Under the pieces are notes generated by a model. That model saw only the letters and a list, made by a program, of their open reading frames with translations, was not told the origin of the DNA and searched no databases. From UBA5158 sp963692955 (lineage in GTDB: Bacteria; Pseudomonadota; Gammaproteobacteria; DSM-16500), in NCBI GenBank assembly GCA_963692955.1, contig OY843587.1:744001-808000 (forward strand): DNA of 64,000 bases, read 5' to 3'. Made by a program: the position numbers and the translations under genes. Shown here in pieces: positions 47,001-59,000 of this stretch. How positions within the stretch are numbered: position 1 is the stretch's first letter; each line of letters starts with the position of its first letter.

Positions 47001-50000
47001 GTAGTGGTACCGGTGATACCGATACTGTTAAGTGCGGTCGCACCAACAATACCGCCGAAGGTAATCGCGCCAGCGCCTGAACCACCGGAAATGGTACCGT
47101 TACCAGCAGCTGCGCCATTCACTACACCTAACGTAGTCGTGCCGGTGTTACTAATAGATAATGTACTGCCGGAACCTAATGTACCCGTTCCACTTAACGT
47201 AATATTATTCGCGGTCCCGCCAATCGTGCCGGTATCACTCGCCGTTACAGAATAGGCATTCGCAAGAGAAATGCCGCTACTTGCTGCTTGTAACGTACCG
47301 CCATTAAAGATCAAGCTGCCGGTGTTTAACGCGCTGTTATTACCAACACTTAATTTACCAAAACCTAATGTAGTGCTACCCGTATAACTATTTGCGACTG
47401 ACAGCGTTAATGTACCCGTATCGCTGCTAACGGAATTCACGGAAAGCGCTGCAATATTACTGCCAATGACACCGCTAACACTGCTAGCGCCAGTCGTATT
47501 GATCGTTAAGTTTTGCCCGCTAGTCGCGCCGTTAATACTGCTAAAGGTAAGATTGCCACCTGTGAAGATCGAAGCAACATTTAACGTTGTCGCTCCGGTA
47601 TATGCTTGCGCGCCAGTCGTAGTGATTGCCGAAGTATTTACTGTAGTGGTACCGGTGATACCGATACTGTTAAGCGCGGTCGCACCAACAATACCGCCGA
47701 AGGTAATCGCGCCAGCGCCTGAACCACCGGAAATGGTACCGTTACCAGCAGCTGCGCCATTCAATGCACCGAAGGTTGTAGTACCTAAGTTGGTAACTGA
47801 GAGCGTAGCACCAGAAGAAATTGTGCCTGTGCCGGTTAGACTGATATTGTTCGAGCCGGCGATTTGTCCATTACTACTCATCGTATAATTGTTTACAACC
47901 GCGCTGGCACCTGCGATATTTGATTCAATGTAGCCACCACCACTATCCGTAATAACGCCAACACCAAATGGATCGATATTAGTGTTATTAACGGCAATAA
48001 CAGCAAAGCCTAATGTTATAGCGCCGTTAAAACCACTATTGCTACCGCCAAAATTTAAATTACCGCCGGTAACACTTATTGTCCCGCCGCCCGTAAATCC
48101 ACCGTTTGCGTAGATATTACCACTCCCAGACACACTGAAAGTGCTAGCGCTATTCGTAAAACTGATTTGATTACTAAGCGTTATTCCAACGCTAACACCA
48201 GCATTAACACCAATCGTATCACCCGCGCCAATGACAACACTACTGTTACCAAGTGTTGTAGTTGTGCTTGCAGTTAATATGCCGCCATTCAGATCCAAAG
48301 CACCGGTACCAAACGGACTAGTTGCATTACCAGCTGTCAAAGTTCCGGAGTTTAAAGTAACCGTGCCGCTATAAGGATTGGTTGCGGCACTACCATTCGC
48401 CGAATTAATAGTTAAAGTATTGCTACCACTAGCGACGGTTAAACCACCTGAGCCGCTTAAATAGCCGTTGATAGTCCCGACGCCATCAAGTGTTAAAGAA
48501 TTATTAGAAGGCAGAGAATACGTTGTAGTAGCTGTTGTGTTAAATGCCGCCGTGCTAACTGTCACCGCTGTTGCAGAAGCGCTAAACAAAATATTTGAAC
48601 CAGAAATACTGCCCAAGGCAGTAGCAAGCGAGCTATCAGAAAAAGTATTTGTATTACTATCACCAACAGTGACCGTATTTGCAGTTATATTTTCCTGTGT
48701 CAGGCCACCACCAATAGTGCTCGGTGCAACTGTCACCAGATTACCGTGAGTACTGCCACTGCTTAAATAGACCAGCAATGCGCTACTGGGAGATATGGCT
48801 GAATTAGCTTCGAGGAAAGCATAAGAACCATCAGCAAAAGTGGGTGTGGAATCAACTACAGAACCATTCGCCGCGAGTGAAACTGTCGTATTCGCAGCTG
48901 CAGGAGTCGAACCTGATATTGCATTAGGTGTGATTGGATAAAATTCCGTAAGGTAAGGGAAGGCACTTCCACTTAGATTACTCCAGCCGGCTCCCATATT
49001 AACGCTCATCATCGCAGAAGAAGTAGATTCTGTAGTAAAACCTAAACCAGCCGCAACGTTATCGACTTGACCCACAGCATTGCTGAGACCGGCAGTAGCA
49101 GAATCATAATAGCTGCTGCTGATAATATTTTGATTTTCCCCAACCAAACCACCTGCGGGTCCTTGACCCGTAAGAGCATCAATATAGCCTACACTATAGC
49201 TCGAACTAATCGTACTCGTTACACCATTGGTTCCGGCAATACCGCCTGCTTCAAAAAAGAAACCAACGGCCGAGCCACTAACATTCGCTGTATTATAAGC
49301 ATTACTAATGGTACCTATAGTTGTACTGACCCCGTATAAACCCCCGTTGGCCCCCACAATTCCACCAATACGTTCGCCAACGGCAGTTTCAATAAAATTC
49401 ACCGATCCCGAATCAAAAACATTATTAATGTAACCTAGATTAAGACCTGCCAATGCGCCAAAATCTACTCCGCCACCGGTAGTAGTAACATTTGCGGTGA
49501 CGGTTTGATTAATATTCGTATCCACTAAACCAACGTTTTCAATGATGCCAGCATTGGTGGTGAAGAGACCATAAGTCGCGAGGCCAGCCGGGTTAGCAAG
49601 CGAAAGGTTACTGATAGTATGTCCATCACCATTAAAAATACCGGTGTAGGATCCAGCTGAGGTACCAGCACCTGAACTGCCAATAGCAGCAAATCCATTT
49701 CCGCCCCAGATATTGCTCGTGGAGGTAGTCGTGCTGGCATCAATATTGTTAGCAAGAGAGTAATTAGCGCCGAGTGCCGCGCCAGCCAATTGTAATTGTG
49801 TGACATTGCTGATGCTGCTATTCCATTCAGAAAGTAAAATAGGGAGAGTATCGCCAGGGAAAATAAACCACGTGCCCGTAGGCGCAGTTGAACCCGTGCT
49901 AACAGTCGAAGTAATACTCCAACCCGAATATGCACTTAACGCAGAAAGATCAGCAGTCCCGCTATTAGCGCAACTGGATCCTGAAAAACATCCGCCTGTG

Positions 50001-53000
50001 AGAGTACCGTTAACGGTACCATTAAAACCCGAGCTTTTTCCAGACGTCGCGGTATTCCAAAAGTCGTTGGTAAAAGTAGGGGAGCCACCACCCACAAACC
50101 CACTGCCAACGCCATTTGTATTAGTAACCAAACCAGTGCTATATGAATCTGTAATAGTATCTACAGAAAATCCAACCAGACCGCCTACATTGTTAATATT
50201 ACTACCGCTCGTATTCGCAGTAACAGAAGCAGTGCTGTAGGTATTAGTTACTTGAATATTAGAGTTGTCCTCAACACCGATTAAGGCCCCAGTGCCCTCA
50301 TAAGTTGGAGAACTTAAGTTTGATGTCACAGAACCTGTAACATAAACATTATTAATTGAACCAACTCCGCTAGCAGCGCTCACATTTCCGACCAGGCCAC
50401 CGGTCACTGGGCCACCCGTAATATTGACATTTGTCAAACCAACATTTTCTATATATCCGCCAGATGTAGGCTGAATATTACCAAACAAGCCTATGCCATT
50501 TGTTCCTGAGGTTGAGGGTTGATTGATATAAAGGTTATTAACGATATATCCCTTGCCGTTAAAGTTTCCTGTGAAGGGAGTACCTGTGCCATTAAAGCCA
50601 GTTCCGACTGGTACAAATCCCGCCGATCCCCACACATCCGAATTATTCGTCGCAGTCGCATTAATATTGGCGTTCAGCGTGTAAGTTGCAGCCGGCGCTT
50701 CATACATCATCTGTAATTGATGAGCATTCTCAATCGTAGTGCTATATTCCATTTGCAGCGTGGGTAGCGTGCTGCCGCTAATGCTGTACCAGGTTCCAGA
50801 ACCTGGTGTGGAACCAAAATTCAGATTGCTATAGGTACCTTGATTGAAGGCTGCGGTGGTAGAGGTAATAGCGGTAGCGGCAGTTGCAGCAGTTCCTCCG
50901 CCCACAGCAGAAGAATATGGCGCGTTGATATCATTCCAATAAATATTACTGATCGAGCCAGCGTTATATCCTGCAAATCCGCCACCATAACTTGCAGTCC
51001 CCCCCGTCACAGAAATAGTACCCGAACTATAAGCGTTTGAGATACTTGCACCGGAAGCCTGATAGTCGACAAAACCTCCTATATCATTGGATTGTCCAGT
51101 CGTAACACTTAACGATACATTAGCTGTTGAATAGGAATTAGTGATCGATCCAGCGGGGAAGTAACCCACTAAGCCACCAACACCCCATGTACTGCTAACA
51201 TTCCCGCCACTGTAAGATGTTGAGATAGATGCGCCATTATCAACACCCACCAGGCCGCCCGCATTTCCATTTCCGCTTACTGTACTATTACTATAGGAAT
51301 TTGTGATTGAACCGCCAGCCATTCCCCCCACCAAACCGCCCTCAGCCCCATTACTAGAGCCTCCGTAGACTGTTGCCACACTGAAGTCATAATTTATTGT
51401 CCCGCCATGACCGTAACCAACTAATGCGCCTACGCCTTGAGTGCCAGTACCAATACCACTCGTGCCGCTGACCACAGCATTCTCTAAACCGACAAAAGAA
51501 ATAGTGGCTGAAGACGTGACGCCAAATAAGCCCACATCATTCGCAGTTGGCGCATAGATATAAAGATTATTAATGGTATATGCGCCATTTGAAGAACCAG
51601 AGACCAGGCCGCTTAAACTGCCAGTGAAAGAAATAGTACTATTACCAATCGGCGTAAACCCTGCGCCGCCGTTCCAGTTTATTGTTGCGCTGGCATCAAT
51701 ATTGTTAGCAAGGGTATAACTCCCAGAAGGATTCACTTCGATTAATTGCAACTGCACGGCATTAGTAATGTTGGAAGTATTTTCCATCGTCAACTGTGGA
51801 TAACCAGCCATTATCCAGTCATTTCCCGTATTAGCTGAGCTTGATGCACTGGTATTATAGAAATTAAGACTACTGAAATTACTAGCGCTCATCATCTGAG
51901 TATCATTCAACCCAGTCACAGTACCACTGCCACTACCGAAGGCCGCAGTTGTACCCGCAGTTGTTGTGTCAAAATAACTGCTTGCTATCGTCGACCCAGA
52001 AATATCTTCGCCATCAAATCCGCCAACTGTACTACCAGTAAAAGCAGATACAGTCGCAGTACTTAACGATGTAGTGATTTGGGCAGCGGAACTGTTATCG
52101 TTTGCGCCTATGAATCCCCCAACAAAACCTGAATGACCTGTAGTTGTTACTGATCCCGAAACAAAACTATTATTTATATTAGCTTGGTTTTCACCGACAA
52201 GTCCGCCAATGTAGCCTGTACTAGTCCCAGACCCAAGCGTGATATTTAGACTACCGGAACTATAAGATTGTGAAATTGTACCCCCGCCAAAATTCCAGCC
52301 GACCAGGCCACCAGCTACAATAAGAGATCCCGTAGGACTTGCATCTACAGTCGCATTAGAATAGGAGTTTATTATGGTGCCGTTACTTGCCCCTACTAAA
52401 CCACCCTGACGAAAAGAATTTGAAGATACGCCGCCAACAAGACCAGTGACATAGTCATTAGAAACAACTCCAGAGTTATATCCGATTAAAGAACCATAGT
52501 TTAAGTTGCCGCCGGAAGAAATATTGAGGCTTATAAAGCTGACAAAATTGCTAAGTCCAACGTTTTCGATCAAACCAGAATTATCTGCGAACATACCAAT
52601 ATCGTTATTTGTATAAGTCGAAGTTGGAACAAAAATACTGAGATTGCTGATTGTGAAATTCTCGCCGTTGAAAACCCCTTTAAAAGCTGTTGAAGCATTT
52701 CCAATTGGTATCAAACCGGTGCCGCCCCAAACATCCGTTGATTTAGAACTATTGCTGGCATTGATATTAGCGCCAAGAGTATAGTTCCCACCAAGATTCA
52801 GATTTATCAATTCGAGCTGATGCGTATTGACAATATTAGTGTTGTATTCCATTTGCAAAATTGGCATTGAGCCATTTTGGATATACCACGTTCCGCTTTG
52901 GGTATAGCCGCTGGAACCGGTTTTGCTGGTACCGGAAATAGTTGTGCCTGAACTCCAACCCGTCCCAGAAATAAAACTGCTACCCGTTTGGAAATTCGCC

Positions 53001-56000
53001 GCAGTCAGCATCTGAGCGGCGGTCATGCCTTCATAACCTGCGGCATTACTACTGCCAGCACTACTTAATTGACCCGACGTTGTCGTGTCCCAAAAATCAT
53101 TTATGAAAGTTGAGGTGCCCGTACCCCCTGTCAAACCACCAATACCACCTCCACCTGAAGATACCGAACCCGTACTGTAAGAATCTATCACCGTGGTACC
53201 TGATGTATAACCTATCAAACCGCCAGTGGTATCTGCGTTAGTAGCTACAACATTTGCCAGACTGTAGGAGTTACTAACAGTGCCAGCGAATGTTTGACCA
53301 ATAATGCCTCCCACCCCATAATTACTACCGTTATTCGTACCCGTTACACTACCCGAAGAATAACTTGTAGTTAAAGTTCCACTATTGAAAGCGCCAACAA
53401 TGCCACCCGTTAGGGCTCCGCCTGCTATATTGACATTTGTCATCGCGATATTTTGTAGTGTGCCAGAAGCAAAGCCGCCAAATAATCCCACGTCGAGAGT
53501 CGATGGACTATTGATGTAAAAATTATTTATTACAAATCCTTGCCCATTATAATTACCAGTGAATGGAGAAGACTGTGTACCAACCGGCACAAAACCCGTG
53601 CTGCCCCACACATCCGTGCCAGAAGAGGTGGCTGCCGCGTTAATATTCGTTCCCTGCACATAAGTGTCAGTCATATTTTCCGCCATCAATTCAAGTTGAT
53701 GCGCGGTATTAACGGTGACAGTACCAGACGTATTACCAAATTCCATTTGCAAGATAGGCAGCGTGCTGCCACTAACGTCATACCAATTTCCACTAGTTGG
53801 AGTGGTACCGAAGGTCCAGGCCGTAGCGCCATTAGCTGTCGAGATGAAAGAACTTCCTGTAGTGAAATTCGATTGCGTTTGCATTTGCGCGGTAGTCATA
53901 CCTTCATAACCAGCAACGCCTGTACTACCAGCACTGGTTGATTGACCTGAAGTAGTGGTATTCCAAAAATCGTTGTTATAAGTTCCGCCGCTGTTGGCAC
54001 CAATAAAACCGCCAACAGAAGTGACTCCGTTGGCTGCAGAAACTAAACCTGATGAATAACTATTTGTAATCGTGGCAGAGTTGTAACCTGCAAATCCGCC
54101 AACACCACTGCTACCGGGGCCGACTGTAACAGATCCAAGACTATAGGAATTGGTGACGGTACTGTTGGTGTTATTATCACCCATTAATCCGCCAACGGAG
54201 CTAGAACCAGCATTTCCGATGACCGCAGCGCTGCTATAAACATTAACGATTGCCACACCGGTACCATTTTCAAATCCTATCATCCCGCCAACATAGGAAG
54301 TTCCGGTAACCGTTCCACCGCTAACATAATCATCGATTAAACTATCACCGTAACCATTAGTTAGAGAGGCAGCGATAGCTCCAACGTTATTTTGACCAAC
54401 AATAGTAGGATTAATTAATCCAAGGTTAATAATATTAGCGTTTGCAATAGACGCAAATAAACCAACACCGTTACTAGTAGGTGTATTGATATATAAATTA
54501 GTAATCGCAAAATTTTCACCGTTTAATGTAGACTGGAATGTTCCAATCGGTGTAAAACCAGCCCCGCCATTCCAGTTTGCTGTTGCAGTTGCATCAATAT
54601 CATTCGCTAATTGATATGTTCCATAGGGATCTGCTGCCGCCAATTGTAATTGAACGACATTGCTGATGAATACCGTGCTGCCATTGCCGCTTCCGCCACT
54701 TGATACATTAGCGTCATAAGCTGGATTTTCCATCGCTAAATGCGGATAACCTGCCATTATCCATGGGTTACCAGCGCCACTATTTGCCGCAGCATTTACT
54801 GTGGGGGTCAGCCCTTGATTATAGAAATTAAAACCTGTCAAGTTGCTGGCATTCATAATCTGGCTGTCAGTCAAACCAGTGCCGCCACCATTAGAAGTCG
54901 TCCACCCTGAAGTGGTTGTATCAAAATAGTCATTGGTAATAGTACCGTTATTGCAACCACCAAATCCGCCTACACAAACACTACCCGAGGCAATTACTTT
55001 GCCAAGACTGAAAGAGTCCTGGATCGTGCCCGTGCTCTCTCCATAAAATCCACCAACATCAGGATATTGCGATGAATTGGTATCCGTGACGCTGCCGGAA
55101 CTATAGGAATTGCTGATAGTACCGCCATGGTTGTCACCGGCAAAGCCACCGACGTAGGTGCCAGTCGAAGTGACTGCGCCTGTACTATAGGAAGTGCTAA
55201 TGCCACTGTTGTTTATGCCCACAAAGCCGCCGATTACGCCATCACTATTACCAGTGACATTGCCGGTACTATACGAAGTGTTAATAGTGCCGGTATTTTG
55301 ACCCGCGAAACCGCCGAGATAACCATAGCCGCTAGTATCTGTTGTAGAGACAGCACCGCCGATGTTTTCCGACAAGCTGATGGTGCCCGTATTTTTTCCC
55401 ACAAAGCCGCCGACATACGTGGTATTCGACGCGACGTTACCCGTGTTGTACGTCGAGGAAATGGTGCCATCGTTTTCACCCACAACGCCGCCAGTTTCCA
55501 CTCCGCCAGTCACCGAACCCGTACTATAAGAATTTGTTATGGTATAACCCGTATCTAAATACCCAACCAGACCTCCCACGTAAGTAACGCCACTAGCATT
55601 AACTGTCGCTGCACTATAGGAGTTTGAAATCGTAGCTCTTCCTACACCTACTAGACCACCAACGGCGGCATCACCACTAATACCCGTCACTGTGCCTGTA
55701 ACATAGCTATTAGTAATTGAGCCAGTTCCGCCCTGAAAGTTACCCACTAGACCGCCGGTGTAAGAGCCGCCTTCTACATTGAGATTCGTTAATCCGACAT
55801 TTTGAACTGATCCATTTTGAATGTTGCCGAATAATCCGATAACATTATTCGTGGTATTGATATAAAGATTACTAATAGCGTCAGCAGTATTACTGATGCC
55901 ATTAAACGTACCATTGTAAGGTGAGGTATTATTACCAATTGGTATGAACCCCGAAATACCAAGGCCGGGGTTACTCCAGTTCGAAGTAACGCTGGCATTA

Positions 56001-59000
56001 ATACTATTAGCCAGCCAAAAATAGTCACCGAGCGGCATCGTAGCTGCACCCTGCAAGCCGTAGACATCAGCCAAGTTATACTGGTTGCTGAAAAAACTGA
56101 TGCGTTGAAATTCAGCGGCGAATTCACTATTGTAAGTAGAACCGCCCGCAATCTGGAAATTATTGGAGACAGTAAAACTGGGTAGCGTCGCGTTAAGCTG
56201 GTACCAGTCGCCTGAAATCAGCGTGAAGTTAGTGACATTAATCGTTGCTGTCACCCCGGTCGAGCTTGGGCTTGCGCTGGTACCTGAAGTAATAGTTGCC
56301 GTACTTGAAGTAATACCTTGCGTGTTGGTAACCGCGGCGTTATTAACAGCAGAAAGTGTGAGAGCATAACCAGAGAGATTACTATTCAGATAAATATCTC
56401 CAGCGGATGATGTTAACGTCAAAGTATTGGTAGAACCCCAGGTAGGTGAAGTATTGACGGTGAGACTATTACCGCTGCCGCTACTACTGATGGAGATATT
56501 TCCATTACTTGTTATAGCATTCCCGACTGTCACTGCACCTGCGGCGGTCGCTGATAAGGATCCGGAACCACCATTAGCAAGATTAATTGTTGGCAACACT
56601 AGAGCAACGCCGCTGGCAGTGTAGTTAATAGTTAAACCCGCATTAGAAGAAGTGGCGGCGGTAATTCCTCCATTCATGGTAAGTACCCCGGCATTGGGAT
56701 TACCGATGGTAGAGGTACCCGTTAAACTGATGGCATTGCTTATTGAGACATTACTACCACCGACATATAACGCGCCATTGGTACTACTAGTCCCATTACT
56801 ATTCATGGTAATAGTACTTGTATCTCCCAAGGTACCCGCAAAATATAAAGCCAACGCACCCGTTCCGGTAATAGAAATTGCAGATGAACCTAACGCATTT
56901 GGGGTGTTAGCTGAGACAGTGCCACCGGTAATAGAGGTTGTGCCCGAGTAACTATCTGACTGATAGAGGCTACTTAGACCTGCAGTTTGTGTTATATTAC
57001 CCCCCGAACCGCTAATGGCACCGCTAAAATAAGTATACCCACTGTTGTTAACAGTTAACGTATTACCGCCAAGGGCAAGACTACCTGTCGTGTTATTGAA
57101 TGTTACCGAATTAGAACCACCGATAATTTCGTTACCAGCAAGAGTAATGTTACTGTTATTAATTGCCATACCACCAGAACCCGCGGACTCTATAGTTCCG
57201 CCACTCAGTGACGTAGCACCGGTATAAGTGCTACTACCCGTCATCTCCAGCGTACCGGCTGACTGCGTCAATCCGCCACTACCAGTAAAATTAGCGTTAA
57301 AAATGGTAGCGCCAGAATTACTGATTGAAAGTGTATCCCCACTGGAGATGCTGTTGGCCGTCGAAGTTTCTGTGAAATTAATATTATTTGTCCCGCTAAT
57401 TATTGAAGTGGTACTACCGACCACAAGGCTATTAGCGAGAGAGGTTGCTGCCGACGCGTTCAGTGTGCCGGCATTCAGATCCAGCGCCCCTGTTCCCAAA
57501 GCATTAGTAGCGCCTAGAGTGACAGTACCGGAATTAATTGTTGTCGTGCCCGTATAAGTGTTACCAATATTAATAGTGTTTGTACTGCTATTTCCAAAAG
57601 TTACCGTACCGGAACCAGTGATAGCATGAGTGCTTATGAGATATCCGCCAGCACCACTGAAAACCAAGGAGTCTGTACTGTTAGTGAGAGTTGCTCCCCC
57701 CGTTAATGAAGAGCTGGTGTGGGGACTTAGTGTAACTGTAATGCCAGTGGCTGTTTCTGAAATGCCTTGGCTTATATTAACAGCCCCACCGGTACTGGTA
57801 ATAGTCGTTCCCGATACGCTACTAAAGCCACTCAATGAAATTATGCCCGCAGCTGTTATACCACCACCAGTAAAAGTATTAGTGCCAACACTGGTGACAG
57901 TATTCATCCCTGCAATACTGCCTCCTGACAAGGTGATACCACCGGCGTTGATGGTGTTGCTGCCCACGCCTGTTAACGTATATCCGCTTATTGATAAAAC
58001 ACCGCCGACAGAAATGTTGGCACCCGAATCAAGGCTAATGGCGTTACCACTACCTAACGCAAATAAAGTTAAACCGCCTGTCCCAGCTGTCGTAGAAATA
58101 GTTTGCTGAATATCCATCGTACTTTGGGCGTCCAATGTAAGAGTAGAACTATTAGTACTACTTCCCCACACAATTGGCGCCGCGACGGTAATCGTACCCG
58201 CGCTGCCCCCAGGTGAGCCGTTATTGGATGTGGTAATTGTTATGCTGGTGCCAGAGCCGTTCGTTGTACCCAGGTCAGACTCCAGCGTAGTGTAGGAGAT
58301 ATTTGAAGTAGTGGCGCCGGAGCTAGGGGAAAAGGTCCCTCCACCAAATGACTCATTAGTCACGCCTCCACCATTAATAGTTACATTAGCGGGATCTAGA
58401 AGCCAATCACCGGTGACGCCATTGGGTGCATACGTGTTCACACTGACATCTGAACCCAGGCTTAAGAGTTCTCCGGAGGTTTCAGCGTTACCGCCATTTC
58501 CCCCATTTGCTCCGCCTTTTGCTAAAATGGAACCATCAAATTGCGTGTATTGATTTGACCATATAGTGATGTTTCCGCCATTACCATTAGTGATGGCAGA
58601 AGCATTGAAGGTAGCGCCAGCATTGACAGTCGTAGTTAGCGCATCCTGATCTGCTCCCGCGCCACGCGCGTCGCCACCCACATCAATCGTACCGCCGCCT
58701 GCGTCACCGCTCACATCAACATTGGCGGTAGCAGCTACCACGACATTATTTCCTAACACTTTTACTGTGCCGCCGGTTTGTCCCGATTTACTTCCAGTTG
58801 CGATTAATGAGCCTGATACATCCACCGTGCCGTTATCACCACCGGATAAAATGATTTCGCCATTTTGTTCTGACACCGAACGCGTTTCCGCGACACCCGC
58901 CATGTCAATCACGTTATCTAACACTCCCGCCGCCGCTTGCGCGGAGATTAAAACTTGGCCGCCGTCCGCTAAAAGTTTGCCGGTATTAGCCACGCCAGTG

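Noticed and set aside
44804..47790. Possible CRISPR or satellite array.
   Set aside because: The unit is 642 bp, fully coding and in frame; there are no short direct repeats with unique spacers.
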